Notes: generated by a model from the letters alone, not told the origin. 64,000 bases of DNA from Ructibacterium sp965146665 (GCA_965146665.1 CBCTHE010000007.1:1-64000); one strand, 5' to 3'. Positions 50,830 through 60,467 are shown, counted from the stretch's first letter. A program made the numbers and translations.

Positions 50830-52781
50830 ACAAAACAATCGGGATTCTGGCCCATGTGGACGCGGGCAAGACCACCCTGTCAGAACAGCTGCTTTACCTT
50901 ACCGGAGCAATTCGGCGCCCGGGCCGGGTGGACCACAGGGACACTCTGCTGGACCGGCACAGCATTGAGCGGGAGCGGGGCATCACTATATTTTCCGATC
51001 AGGCGGCGTTTTCCTATGACGGGGATGCCTATACCCTGGTGGATACGCCGGGGCATGTGGATTTCTCCGCGGAGATGGAGCGCAGTCTCAAGGTTCTGGA
51101 TTATGCGGTGCTGGTGCTCAGTGCGGTGGAGGGGATACAGGGACATACCCTGACGCTTTGGAAGCTTCTCCGGCAGGCAGGAGTGCCCGCCGCTTTGCTG
51201 ATCAACAAGATGGACCGAACCGGCGCGGAGCCTGACCGGGTTCTGGAGGACATCAGGCGGCGGCTGACCACAGATGCCGTGGATTTCACCGGCGCGGAGC
51301 CCGGCGACTGGCCGGAGACGCTCCGGGAGGCTATGGCGGAGCGGGATGAAGCCCTGCTGGAGACCTATCTTTCAGGTGCCGCAGAGGAGGGGGATTACCT
51401 CCGTACAGCACGGCGGCTTATGGCGGAGCGCAGGCTCTTTCCGGTATTCTGCGGCTCCGCCCTGAACCAGACGGGAATTCAAACCTTTTGGGCGTGGTTT
51501 CACAGGCTCACCGTGACCGGATATCAGGAAAAGGAGGGGGCGCCCTTTGGCGGCTTCGTCTACAAAATCCGCAATGAGGGAGGATGCCGGACGGCGTACA
51601 TCAAGGTGACAGAGGGCCGGCTCTCGGTCAAGGACCGGGTGCGGGTGACCGGACCGGACGGAGCCGTCCGGGAGGAAAAGGTCAACGAACTCCGGCGCTT
51701 TCAGGGCGGCCGGGCGCAGCCGGCCGGTACGGTATCCGCCGGTGAGCTCTGCGCGGCAACGGGGCTGTCTGTCAAAAGCGGACAGTATATCGGCGCCCGC
51801 GCCGGAACAGAGACCTATCACGCGGTGCCTCTGCTGGCCTCCCGCGTGGTGTGTCCGGCGGGCGTTTCCCAGAAGACCGTGCTGGAATATTTCAGAATTC
51901 TGGAGGATGAGGACCCCATGCTTCAGGTGCGGTTTGATCCCATCCTGGAGCAGATTCAGGTCTGCCTGATGGGCGCCGTCCAGATGGAGGTTCTGCACGA
52001 GGTGGTGCGCGAGCGGTTCGGCATTGCGGTCTCCTTTGAGAAACCGGAGATCCTGTATCAGGAGACCATTGCGGAGCCGGTGACCGGCTCCGGGCATTTC
52101 GAGCCCCTGCGCCACTATGCGGAGGTGCGCCTGCGCCTGGAACCCGGTCCCCGGGGGAGCGGGATCACCTTTGCCAGCCAGTGCTCTCAGGATGTTTTGG
52201 ACGGTGCGTATCAGAATCTTGTGCGGACCCATGTGTTTGAAAAGACGCACCGGGGCTCTCTGACCGGCATGCCCCTGACCGATGTGCGGATTGTCCTGCT
52301 GACCGGAAGGGCCCATCTGAAGCACACAGAGGGCGGCGACTTCCGGGAGGCCACCTGCCGTGCCATCCGGCAGGGCCTGTTTAAGGGAAAAAGTCTTTTG
52401 CTGGAACCGTTTTACGCATTCCGGATTGAGGCGCCCGCGGTCTGTGCGGGGCGTATTTTGTCTGATATACAGCGGCTTTCCGGGAGCTTTGACCCGCCCC
52501 AAAGTTTTGGCGGCGAGACCGTGATCACAGGCAGGGGGCCGGTTTCGGCATTTATGCAGTACAGTGCGGAGCTGACCGAGGTCACCCGGGGCGCCGGCCG
52601 GATCGCGCTGGAGTTCGGCGGCTATGAGCCCTGCCACAATCCGGAAGAGGTGGCGGCGCGGATCGGCTATGACCGGGAACGGGATGTGGAGAACCCGGCG
52701 GATTCGGTGTTCTGCTCTCACGGTGCCGGATATGGTGTCAAGTGGCATGAGGCGGACCGGCATATGCACTGTCCCCTCTAA
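50826..52781 (+). CDS. TetM/EF-G-like translation GTPase
   Basis: A 651-aa GTPase with G1 AHVDAGKTT (residues about 8-16), G2-type RERGITIFS, G3 VDTPGHVDF, G4 INKMDRTG, followed by EF-G-like domains II-V. Length, domain order and the G-domain resemble ribosomal protection proteins such as TetM and TetB(P). It is chromosomal with GC content like its neighbours. Whether it gives tetracycline resistance or has a housekeeping ribosome-rescue role cannot be read from sequence. AGAGG lies 8 nt before the ATG at 50,826. Confidence 0.85.
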   Translation: MNKTIGILAHVDAGKTTLSEQLLYLTGAIRRPGRVDHRDTLLDRHSIERERGITIFSDQAAFSYDGDAYTLVDTPGHVDFSAEMERSLKVLDYAVLVLSAVEGIQGHTLTLWKLLRQAGVPAALLINKMDRTGAEPDRVLEDIRRRLTTDAVDFTGAEPGDWPETLREAMAERDEALLETYLSGAAEEGDYLRTARRLMAERRLFPVFCGSALNQTGIQTFWAWFHRLTVTGYQEKEGAPFGGFVYKIRNEGGCRTAYIKVTEGRLSVKDRVRVTGPDGAVREEKVNELRRFQGGRAQPAGTVSAGELCAATGLSVKSGQYIGARAGTETYHAVPLLASRVVCPAGVSQKTVLEYFRILEDEDPMLQVRFDPILEQIQVCLMGAVQMEVLHEVVRERFGIAVSFEKPEILYQETIAEPVTGSGHFEPLRHYAEVRLRLEPGPRGSGITFASQCSQDVLDGAYQNLVRTHVFEKTHRGSLTGMPLTDVRIVLLTGRAHLKHTEGGDFREATCRAIRQGLFKGKSLLLEPFYAFRIEAPAVCAGRILSDIQRLSGSFDPPQSFGGETVITGRGPVSAFMQYSAELTEVTRGAGRIALEFGGYEPCHNPEEVAARIGYDRERDVENPADSVFCSHGAGYGVKWHEADRHMHCPL

Positions 52782-52792
52782 AAACAGAAAAA

Positions 52793-52825
52793 GGGCGCTG
52801 TCCTTTGAGGAACAGCGCCCTTTTT
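52793..52825. terminator. Terminator between the GTPase and dinB
   Basis: A 9-bp core stem GGGCGCTGT/ACAGCGCCC extended by AA/TT, with A-run and T-run on either side. Works for both converging genes. Confidence 0.9.
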
Positions 52826-54075
52826 CATTCTTTTCCAGGGGGCTTTGGCTCAGCTTTGGCATCCACGCTGGACTTGACCATGCCCCTTTTATATTCCGCA
52901 TTCAAATGCCTTTCCGCCAGCATCTCCTTGGCGGTCTTAAGTTTATCCCGGCCATAGGTCTGCCGCAGATCCATGACCACGGCATCCAGCTTTTCCTCTT
53001 TTTTCCGGTCCGGCCCGGCGAGGTCGGCAAAGGAAAGCTGTTCATAGCCGCTCTCCGTCAGGTTTCCGGCGGTGACGCCGATGAGCCGCACCGGCCGGTC
53101 CAGATGGGTTTGTGTCAGCAGCGTGGAGGCCGCTTCAAAAATGTCCTCCGCGCTGCTGACAAGCCGCCCGGAGTGGGAGCGGGTGATGCTCTGCATGTCT
53201 GAAAATTTTACCTTCAGCGTCACGGTCCGGCCCCAGAGCTTTTTCAGCTTCAGCCGGTCGCTGACCTGCCGGGACAGCAGGAGAAGGGTGTCGCTGAGAA
53301 CAGAGGGATCGGTAATATCCTGCAAAAAAGTGGTCTCTTTGCCAATGGATTTGGGCGGCGCGTTGGGGGTCACCTCCCGTCGGTCTATCCCCCGGGCGTG
53401 GTCCTGGATCTCCTGGCCCAGCGTGCCGAACACAGCCAGCCGTACCGCCGGTGCGGCCGCCAGATCCCCCACAGTCCGAATGCCCATCCGCATCAGGCGT
53501 TCCCCGGTCTTTTTGCCGATCCCGTAGAGTACGCCCACCGGCCGGGCGTGCATCAGGTCTGCAAACTCCTCCGGGCTGTGAATCACAAAAAAGCCCCGGG
53601 GCTTTTTCTCCTCGCTGGCAAGCTTGGCGGTCAGCATATTATAGCCCACACCCACAGAGCAGGTCGTACCCACCGTCTCCAGAACCCGGCGCTGGATGGT
53701 CCGGGCCATTTCCTCGGCCGGGCCGAAGATCCGTTCACTGCCGGTCACATCCATATACCCCTCATCCAGAGAGAGAAATTCAATCTGGTCCGTGTAGCTG
53801 CTCATGATTGCATGGACCTGCCGGGAGGCCTCCGCGTATTTGGAAAAGTGACAGGGCACAAAGATACCGCCGGGACACCGCCGGTAGGCCTCAGCAGAGC
53901 TCATAGCCGAGCGGACGCCGTATTTTCGGGCTTCGTAATTGCAAGTGGAAACCACGCCGCGGGTGCCCGGCGCCGCACCCACAATGACCGGCTTTCCGCG
54001 GAGGGCCGGATTGTCCCGTTCCTCAATGGCAGCAAAAAAAGCGTCCATATCCAGGTGAATGATTTTTCTGTCCAT
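52825..54075 (-). CDS. dinB: DNA polymerase IV (Y family)
   Basis: A 416-aa translesion polymerase with catalytic motifs IHLDMDAFFAAIE at residues 5-17 and SLDEGYMDVTG around 105, helix-hairpin-helix region GIGKKTGERLMRMG, and the little-finger domain. GGAGG lies 8 nt before the ATG at 54,075; five codons upstream are excluded. No LexA box seen. Confidence 0.95.
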   Translation of the reverse strand: MDRKIIHLDMDAFFAAIEERDNPALRGKPVIVGAAPGTRGVVSTCNYEARKYGVRSAMSSAEAYRRCPGGIFVPCHFSKYAEASRQVHAIMSSYTDQIEFLSLDEGYMDVTGSERIFGPAEEMARTIQRRVLETVGTTCSVGVGYNMLTAKLASEEKKPRGFFVIHSPEEFADLMHARPVGVLYGIGKKTGERLMRMGIRTVGDLAAAPAVRLAVFGTLGQEIQDHARGIDRREVTPNAPPKSIGKETTFLQDITDPSVLSDTLLLLSRQVSDRLKLKKLWGRTVTLKVKFSDMQSITRSHSGRLVSSAEDIFEAASTLLTQTHLDRPVRLIGVTAGNLTESGYEQLSFADLAGPDRKKEEKLDAVVMDLRQTYGRDKLKTAKEMLAERHLNAEYKRGMVKSSVDAKAEPKPPGKE

Positions 54076-54119
54076 ACAGCTATCCTCCATTCAAGCTGGC
54101 ATCCGGAGTGAAAAAAATT

Positions 54120-54929
54120 TCATTGGCTGACCGGAGCAATACCCCGGAGCATAATGAACGCAGCCTGTCTGCCGGTATGCTCCCGGTGGGTGCGGTACGA
54201 ATAGAAGGTGTCGGAGCGGCAGATGGTACACACACCGGAGATGTCAATGTTCTTCCGGGGGATACCGTTTTCCATGAGCTGATCCCGGTTCATGGCCCAG
54301 AGATCCACATGGACCTTGCCGTCTGCCGCGGCTGTGCGGTACTGCCGGGGGAACTGCCCGGCCTCCGCGGCGCTGAATTCAAAACAGCAGGGGCCCAGAC
54401 TGGGGCCTACAGCAGCCAGAATGTCCGCGGGATCGCAGCCATAGTGCTCCCGCATCATGCGGACCGCCTTGCCGCCAATGCCTTTGACCGTGCCGCGCCA
54501 GCCCGCGTGGACCGCGGCAATGACCTGCCGTCTGGGATCCAGAAACAAAAGCGGTACACAGTCGGCCGAAAAGACCGCAAGGGCCATGCCTCGGCAGTCG
54601 GTCATGAGCCCGTCCGTGTCCTCAATGTCGCTTTCCCGAATCAGTCCTTTGCCGGCGTCTGCTTCAGTCACAAGCCGGATGTGGTCTGTGTGGGTCTGTT
54701 TTGCCAGCACGGCCCGGTCCAGGTCAAATCCCAGATCCCGCGCCGCCAGACGGTAGTTTTCCATGACAGCTTCCGGGGCATCCCCCACCCGGAACCCCAG
54801 ATTCAGTCCGGTAATTTTGCCGGTGCTCACCCCGCCCAGCCGGCTGGTAAACCCGTGGCTGACCAGACCGGAACTGCAAAAGGCCTCTGCCTGCAGGTAG
54901 AGGCGGTCTTCCTTATGATATTTGTGCAT
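54120..54929 (-). CDS. pgeF: Peptidoglycan editing factor PgeF (laccase-like, DUF152)
   Basis: A 269-aa protein of the YfiH/LACC1 family with metal-ligand motifs QTHTDHIR, SADCVPLLF and HAGWRGTVKG. Members hydrolyse wrongly incorporated stem-peptide precursors or act on purine nucleosides. The ATG at 54,929 has AGAGG 9 nt upstream; the ATG two codons earlier is too close. Confidence 0.92.
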   Translation of the reverse strand: MHKYHKEDRLYLQAEAFCSSGLVSHGFTSRLGGVSTGKITGLNLGFRVGDAPEAVMENYRLAARDLGFDLDRAVLAKQTHTDHIRLVTEADAGKGLIRESDIEDTDGLMTDCRGMALAVFSADCVPLLFLDPRRQVIAAVHAGWRGTVKGIGGKAVRMMREHYGCDPADILAAVGPSLGPCCFEFSAAEAGQFPRQYRTAAADGKVHVDLWAMNRDQLMENGIPRKNIDISGVCTICRSDTFYSYRTHREHTGRQAAFIMLRGIAPVSQ

Positions 54930-54969
54930 GCGCATAGTCCTCTCTTTTTTTCTGTGCGGTCAGCGGGCC

Positions 54970-55758
54970 TTAAAATGCCGCCTGTCTGGACGAGAGCCGG
55001 AGCCGCTCCACGGCTGTGGTCTTTCCGGTTTTTGGATCCACGTCAAAGATACAGCCGTGAAACCATACCTCCCCCTCAGCCTTTTCAAACCGAAACCGCT
55101 TTCCGGACTGATAATAGAAATCAAGAATGATGTCCTTTCGCACGCCCAGTACGGAATCCTCCACCCCGGTCATGCCCAGATCCGCAATGAAGCCGGTGCC
55201 GCCGGCGAGAATCCGCTCATCCGCGGTTTGGACATGGGTATGGGTGCCGAACACCACGCTGGCCCGGCCGTCCAGAAAATGGCCCATTGCAATCCGTTCG
55301 CTGGTGGTCTCCGCGTGCATATCCACCACAATGATGTCGGCCTCGATCTGCTTTAAGGCCCGTTCCGCCGCGTGGAACGGACAGTCAGCCGGGCTCATAT
55401 TCACCCGGCCGATCAGATTGATGACAGCGATCCGCGCGGTGCCGGTGTCCTTGATGACATAACCCACCCCCTCCAGCTCAGACGGAAAGTTCAAGGGCCG
55501 TATAATACTTGGATTTTCGTCCAGCACTCTGGCCGCATCCCTGTTGGAGAAGGTGTGGTTTCCCATGGTGATTACGTCAACGCCCCGGTCGATCAGGGTG
55601 TTGGCAATGTCCATGGTAATGCCGTTGGTGTTGGCCGCGTTTTCACCGTTGGCAATGCAGAAGTCAATCCGGTATTGATCCCGGATCCGGTTCAGATGAT
55701 TATACACATACTCCCGGCCGTCCTCGGCCACAATGTCTCCGATGGCTAAAATCCGCAT
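54970..55758 (-). CDS. ymdB: YmdB family metallophosphoesterase
   Basis: A 262-aa enzyme starting MRILAIGDIVAEDGR with dinuclear metal motifs GDI, NGENAAN, MGNHTF, DMHAETTSE and FGTHTHVQTAD, which define the YmdB (TIGR00282) family. YmdB hydrolyses 2-prime,3-prime-cyclic nucleotides and influences development in Bacillus. 1 nt after rlmB. Confidence 0.94.
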   Translation of the reverse strand: MRILAIGDIVAEDGREYVYNHLNRIRDQYRIDFCIANGENAANTNGITMDIANTLIDRGVDVITMGNHTFSNRDAARVLDENPSIIRPLNFPSELEGVGYVIKDTGTARIAVINLIGRVNMSPADCPFHAAERALKQIEADIIVVDMHAETTSERIAMGHFLDGRASVVFGTHTHVQTADERILAGGTGFIADLGMTGVEDSVLGVRKDIILDFYYQSGKRFRFEKAEGEVWFHGCIFDVDPKTGKTTAVERLRLSSRQAAF

Positions 55759-55759
55759 C

Positions 55760-56509
55760 CTATTTCGCCCCCTGTCTTCTCTGCCGGACCGCCTCATACA
55801 GCAAGACTCCGGCGGCCACGGAGGCATTCAGGGATTCGATCTCGCCGAGCATGGGGATCCTGACCAGAAAGTCACAGTTTTCCCGCACAAGCCGGCTCAT
55901 ACCCTCGCCCTCGCTGCCCACGACAACGCCCAGCGGGCCGGTGAGATCACATTCATAGTGGGACTGGGTTCCGGAAAGATCGGTACCCACGATCCAGAGC
56001 CCTTCTTTTTTCAGCCGCTCCAGGGTCTGGGGAATATTGGTCACCCGGGCCACAGGCGTGTATTCCACCGCTCCCGCGGAGACCTTGGATACAGTGGCGT
56101 TCAGAGCCACGCTCCGGTTTTTGGGAATTACAACCCCGTGCGCACCTGCCGCGTTGGCAGTCCGGATGATGCTTCCCAGGTTATGCGGGTCTGTGATGCC
56201 CTCCGCAATCACCAGAAAGGGGGGCTGGTTTCTTTTTTTCGCGGCCGCCAGAAGATCCTCGAGCTCCGCGTAGGTGTGGGCAGCCGCAAGAGCGGCCACA
56301 CCCTGATGGTTTTCACCCTCACAGAGCAGGTCGAGCTTTCGTTTGTCCACAAAGCGGTATAAAATGCCGCGCTCTTTTGCCAGATTCCGGATATATCCGA
56401 TCTGGGAATGGCGCAGGCCCTCCTGAATCAGGATCTTATCCATGGTGGTTCTGCCCGCCTCCAGGGCCTCAATGACCGGATTCCGGCCATAAATCATATC
56501 GTCTTTCAT
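55760..56509 (-). CDS. rlmB: 23S rRNA (guanosine-2-prime-O)-methyltransferase, RlmB/TrmH type
   Basis: A 249-aa SPOUT methyltransferase with an N-terminal L30e-like substrate-binding domain and motifs ITDPHNLGSIIRTANAAG, VVGSEGEGMSRLVREN and IPMLGEIESLNASVA. GGAG before the ATG. It modifies a G in 23S rRNA; assignment to RlmB rather than other TrmH members rests on the N-terminal domain. Confidence 0.93.
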   Translation of the reverse strand: MKDDMIYGRNPVIEALEAGRTTMDKILIQEGLRHSQIGYIRNLAKERGILYRFVDKRKLDLLCEGENHQGVAALAAAHTYAELEDLLAAAKKRNQPPFLVIAEGITDPHNLGSIIRTANAAGAHGVVIPKNRSVALNATVSKVSAGAVEYTPVARVTNIPQTLERLKKEGLWIVGTDLSGTQSHYECDLTGPLGVVVGSEGEGMSRLVRENCDFLVRIPMLGEIESLNASVAAGVLLYEAVRQRRQGAK

Positions 56510-56606
56510 GTCTTATCTCCAATCTGAATCTGCCATGTCCGGCAGGTACATATGTTTATCATAGCATAATTGGAGAAACTTTTCAACAGAGAACTTTGCC
56601 TAAAAA

Positions 56607-56789
56607 TCAGGAAAAAAACTGTGCGATACCGGAGGCGCAGAGGCGCACGAAGGGTTCGATGACGCCGGTGAGGGATAGAAGGCTGTGGATCTGTGCATCC
56701 GCCATATGCAGAAGGGAGGATGCGAAGGAACCCAACAGCGCGGCGACGGGGATTTTCTGTATCAGATCAGCAAAAAACGGCAGCAGCAT
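56607..56789 (-). CDS. Small hydrophobic protein, unknown
   Basis: A 60-aa protein MLLPFFADLIQKIPVAALLG... with two hydrophobic segments, C-terminus VRLCASGIAQFFS. GGAGG lies 10 nt upstream of the ATG at 56,789, a good ribosome site; the longer frame to 56,879 overlaps a terminator and is unlikely. No family recognised. It stands alone between terminators and rlmB. Confidence 0.5.
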   Translation of the reverse strand: MLLPFFADLIQKIPVAALLGSFASSLLHMADAQIHSLLSLTGVIEPFVRLCASGIAQFFS

Positions 56790-56873
56790 AACCAAACACC
56801 TCCATAAGATGCGGGACGCGGCAGGCGTCCGTTTCGTTCGACGGGGCGTTTTCTGCCGGCGCGATCCGACAAA

Positions 56874-56912
56874 AAACACCTCCTGATGGTTCTATCCTAT
56901 CAGGAGGTGTTT
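56874..56912 (-). terminator. Intrinsic terminator after the DUF4330 gene
   Basis: A perfect 14-bp stem AAACACCTCCTGAT/ATCAGGAGGTGTTT, 11-nt loop, with TTTTTTG on the minus strand. Confidence 0.92.
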
Positions 56913-57026
56913 AAGATTTCCTATCCAAAACATTAAAGAATTATTAAGTTTTTCAAAAGATTTTCTAGCCGCTTCTGCGGTTCGGACGGCCTGTATCCGC
57001 AGGGCGGGTTTTAGAGGGCCGCGCCG

Positions 57027-57458
57027 CTATTCCAGAGGCTGAATATCGGACAGGTATACGGCGAACATGGAATCGCCCACCACAAGACTGAAACTCTTTC
57101 CCTTGAGATAGAGCACATCCCCGACTGTGACGCCGTGTTCGCCCTTCCGACCTTCCACCATAGAGGTGAAGGTGGCTTGCCAGTTCCGGTCATCCCCCTC
57201 AATGCCGGAGGCGTTCACGTCTGCAAGCTTGCCCAGGGAACTGCCATAGTCCCCGTCAGAGCAGACCAGCCCCGGGGTGATGCCGGTAAAGGTCTCGCTG
57301 GGCGCCGACTGACAGGTATAGGTAAACAGATAGGTTTCGGTCCTGTCCTTTTCCTTGCCCCAGGTCACCTTGTAGAGCAGGGCAAACAGGCTGACGGCAA
57401 TGATGCCGATCAAAATCAGGTCTATGATGTTAAATTTCCAGAAGATTTTTCGTTCCAT
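57027..57458 (-). CDS. DUF4330 domain protein
   Basis: A 143-aa protein with one membrane helix at residues 9-29 (NIIDLILIGIIAVSLFALLY) and an outside domain with Thr/Gly-rich beta segments, typical of DUF4330. GAGGAG about 10 nt before the ATG at 57,458. Function unknown; members often occur near polysaccharide or spore genes. Confidence 0.78.
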   Translation of the reverse strand: MERKIFWKFNIIDLILIGIIAVSLFALLYKVTWGKEKDRTETYLFTYTCQSAPSETFTGITPGLVCSDGDYGSSLGKLADVNASGIEGDDRNWQATFTSMVEGRKGEHGVTVGDVLYLKGKSFSLVVGDSMFAVYLSDIQPLE

Positions 57459-57649
57459 AATATATTGACTCCTCGCTCCAGTGACCCCCGCCGCCGTCCG
57501 TTTTTTCGCGATGCTCCGGGCCGCGGGAAAAGGGATCCTGTAATCAGTATAACCTAATTTTAGGAAAAAAGCAAGGCTTCCCCTCAAATTATACAAGAGC
57601 GGTATGGCAGGGCATGGTTTTTTTGTATAAAATATTTTGTCAAAAAAGA

Positions 57650-57678
57650 TTGACATTTTTTTAACAGGATAGTATAAT
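57650..57678 (+). promoter_or_regulatory. Perfect sigma-A promoter of adhE
   Basis: TTGACA at 57,650-57,655, 17 bp, TATAAT at 57,673-57,678. The transcript would have a leader of about 200 nt. Confidence 0.88.
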
Positions 57679-57692
57679 GAGTAATAGAGGAT

Positions 57693-57710
57693 GTGTTAAA
57701 AAATTAACAA
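57693..57710 (+). promoter_or_regulatory. Rex operator
   Basis: GTGTTAAAAAATTAACAA fits the Rex consensus TTGTTAANNNNTTAACAA in 13 of 14 defined positions. It lies about 8-25 nt after the predicted +1, a roadblock position. Rex releases DNA at high NADH, which would induce adhE when NADH must be reoxidised. Confidence 0.82.
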
Positions 57711-57884
57711 TAATCCTCCCAGTTTTTGGAACTGCTGTGTCAAAACCGAAAGGTCCGAGTCCGGCGCCGATGGCGCGGGAGCGGACAGGACGGCAAACGC
57801 GGGCTTTGCGCAGTGCTGTTGTTTGACTGGTCAAAAAGTGGGTAAAATAAACCATATAAAAATATTTAGCGGAGGTATGGTAAA

Positions 57885-60467
57885 ATGGCTGAAGAAAAGA
57901 AAATCGATGTTCAGGCTATGGTAAATGAGCTGGTAGCCAACGCCCAGAAGGCGCTGGCGGCTTATATGACCATGAATCAGGAGCAGATCGACGAGATCGT
58001 CAAGGCGATGGCCCTTGCCGGACAGGCGGACCACATGCGCCTGGCGAAGCTGGCGGTAGAGGAAACCGGCAGAGGTATTTATGAGGACAAGATGACCAAA
58101 AATATCTTTGCGACCGAGTATATCTACCACAGCATCAAGAATGAAAAAACCGTGGGCGTCATTTCTGAGAATGACTACGAGGGATATGAGATGGTTGCGG
58201 AGCCCATTGGCGTGGTCTGCGGTGTTACCCCTGTGACCAACCCCACCTCAACCACCATGTTCAAGTCCATCATCTGTACCAAAGCCAGAAATCCGATTAT
58301 CTTCGGCTTCCATCCCAACGCGCAGAAGTGCAGTGTTGAGGCCGCGAAGGTAGTCAGAGACGCCGCAATCAGGGCCGGCGCGCCGGAGCACTGTATCCAG
58401 TGGATTGAATTTCCGTCCATTGAGGCAACCAACGCGCTGATGAACCATCCCGGCGTTGCCACCATTCTGGCCACCGGCGGCCCCGGTATGGTAAAGGCCG
58501 CCTACAGCGCAGGCAAGCCCGCTCTGGGCGTCGGCGCCGGCAACGTGCCCTGCTATATTGAAAAGACCGCCAACGTCAAGCGCGCGGCAACAGACCTGAT
58601 GCTGTCAAAGTCCTTTGACAACGGCATGATCTGCGCGTCTGAGCAGGCGGCGATTGTTGACAAGGAGATTGCGAAGGAATTCGAGGAATTCACCAAGGCC
58701 AACGGCTGCTACTATGTCAACGAGAAAGAGACCAAAAAACTGGAAGAGGCCATGTATGATCCGGAAAAGGCTGCGATCAAACCGGCTATCGTGGGTCAGT
58801 CCGCTGTGAAAATCGCGGAGCTGGCGGGGATCAAGGTGCCGGCGGATACCCGGATCCTGATGGTGCCGCTGAAGGGCGTCGGTCTGGACTATCCCCTGTC
58901 CCATGAGAAGCTGAGCCCGGTGCTGGCCTATTATGTGGTCAACAGCGTCGACGAGGGTATCGAGCGCGCGGAGCAGATGCTGGAATTCGGCGGTCTGGGA
59001 CATTCCGCAGTGGTTCACACCAATGACGATGAGGTGGTCAAGAAATTCGAGAGCCAGATGAAGGCCAGCCGGATTCTGGTGAACTCCCCGTCCTCCCACG
59101 GCGCGATTGGCGATATCTACAACACCAACATGCCGTCTCTGACGCTGGGCTGCGGAAGCTATGGAAACAACTCCACAACCCAGAACGTTTCTACCTCAAA
59201 CCTGATCAATGTGAAGAGAGTAGCCAAGAGGAGGGTCAACATGCAGTGGTTTAAGATTCCGGAAAAGATTTATTTTGAAGCAGATTCCACCCAGTATCTT
59301 GAGAAGATGCCTGGGATCCACAAGGCGTTTATTGTGACGGACCCCTCCATGGTCAAGCTGGGCTATGTCAACAAGATTCTGTATTATCTGAGAAAACGGG
59401 AGGAGTATGTGCACTGTGAAATCTTCTCCGAGGTGGAGCCGGATCCGTCCCTGAACACCATCATGCGGGGAAAAGAGGCCATGGACGCCTTCCAGCCTGA
59501 CGTGATCATCGCCCTGGGCGGCGGAAGCGCCATGGATGCGGCCAAGGGAATGTGGCTCTTCTATGAATACCCGGATTCTGACTTCCAGAGCATGGCGGTT
59601 AAGTTTATGGATATTCGGAAACGTTCCTACAAGTTCCCGAAGCTGGGCAAAAAGGCTAAGATGGTTTGTATTCCGACCACCAGCGGTACCGGCTCTGAGG
59701 TAACCTCCTTCGCGGTTATTTCCGACAAGGAGATCAATATGAAGTATCCGCTGGCTGACTATGAGCTCACCCCGGATATCGCGATCATTGATCCTGAGTT
59801 TGTATATACCGTGCCGGCGGGAATCACCGCTGATACCGGTATGGATGTTCTGACCCATGCGCTGGAGGCTTTTGTTTCCGTTATGGCTTCCGATTATACC
59901 GACGCGCTGGCTATGAAAGCAATCCAGCTGGTGTTTGAATATCTGCCGAAATCCTATAAGGGCGACAAGCTGGCCCGTGAGAAGATGCACAATGCGAGCT
60001 GTATGGCTGGTATGGCGTTTGCGAACGCGTTCCTGGGCATCAACCACTCTCTGGCACATAAGCTGGGCGCAGAGTTCCACATCCCCCACGGCCGTGCAAA
60101 CGCTGTGCTCCTGCCGTTCGTGGTAGAGTACAATGCGCAGAAGCCCACCAAGTTCATGTCCTTCCCGAAATATGAGACCTTTATCGCGGACGAGAAGTAC
60201 GCGGAGGTTGCCCGTACCCTGGGGCTGCCGGCAAAGACCACGGAAGAGGGTGTGAAATCTCTGATCAAGGCGATCCGTGACCTGATGAAGGAATTGAACG
60301 AGCCCATGACCCTCAAGGATTGCGGCGTGGACGAAAAGGCTTATCTGGCCGCCGTTCCGGATCTTGCCGATAAGGCGTTCGGTGATCAGTGTACCACCGC
60401 CAATCCCAGACTGCCGCTGGTATCCGAACTGGAGGAGCTGTACCGCAAGGCGTACTACGGCAAATAA
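57885..60467 (+). CDS. adhE: Bifunctional acetaldehyde-CoA/alcohol dehydrogenase AdhE
   Basis: An 860-aa fusion. Residues 1-440 are the CoA-linked aldehyde dehydrogenase with catalytic Cys at about 250 (FDNGMICASEQA). Residues 455-860 are the iron alcohol dehydrogenase with GGGSAMDAAKGMW near 544, PTTSGTGSEVT, and His ligands in GINHSLAHKLGAEFHIPHGR. It turns acetyl-CoA to ethanol using two NADH. AGGTATGG-type ribosome site GGAGG lies 9 nt before the ATG. Confidence 0.98.
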   Translation: MAEEKKIDVQAMVNELVANAQKALAAYMTMNQEQIDEIVKAMALAGQADHMRLAKLAVEETGRGIYEDKMTKNIFATEYIYHSIKNEKTVGVISENDYEGYEMVAEPIGVVCGVTPVTNPTSTTMFKSIICTKARNPIIFGFHPNAQKCSVEAAKVVRDAAIRAGAPEHCIQWIEFPSIEATNALMNHPGVATILATGGPGMVKAAYSAGKPALGVGAGNVPCYIEKTANVKRAATDLMLSKSFDNGMICASEQAAIVDKEIAKEFEEFTKANGCYYVNEKETKKLEEAMYDPEKAAIKPAIVGQSAVKIAELAGIKVPADTRILMVPLKGVGLDYPLSHEKLSPVLAYYVVNSVDEGIERAEQMLEFGGLGHSAVVHTNDDEVVKKFESQMKASRILVNSPSSHGAIGDIYNTNMPSLTLGCGSYGNNSTTQNVSTSNLINVKRVAKRRVNMQWFKIPEKIYFEADSTQYLEKMPGIHKAFIVTDPSMVKLGYVNKILYYLRKREEYVHCEIFSEVEPDPSLNTIMRGKEAMDAFQPDVIIALGGGSAMDAAKGMWLFYEYPDSDFQSMAVKFMDIRKRSYKFPKLGKKAKMVCIPTTSGTGSEVTSFAVISDKEINMKYPLADYELTPDIAIIDPEFVYTVPAGITADTGMDVLTHALEAFVSVMASDYTDALAMKAIQLVFEYLPKSYKGDKLAREKMHNASCMAGMAFANAFLGINHSLAHKLGAEFHIPHGRANAVLLPFVVEYNAQKPTKFMSFPKYETFIADEKYAEVARTLGLPAKTTEEGVKSLIKAIRDLMKELNEPMTLKDCGVDEKAYLAAVPDLADKAFGDQCTTANPRLPLVSELEELYRKAYYGK

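Noticed and set aside
50826..52781. Calling the GTPase an acquired tetracycline resistance gene
   Set aside because: The protein is TetM-like but there is no mobile context, and the identity to known tet classes cannot be measured here.
51372..52901. 509-aa open frame on the minus strand
   Set aside because: Opposite the TetM-like GTPase and crossing the terminator at 52,793; shadow.
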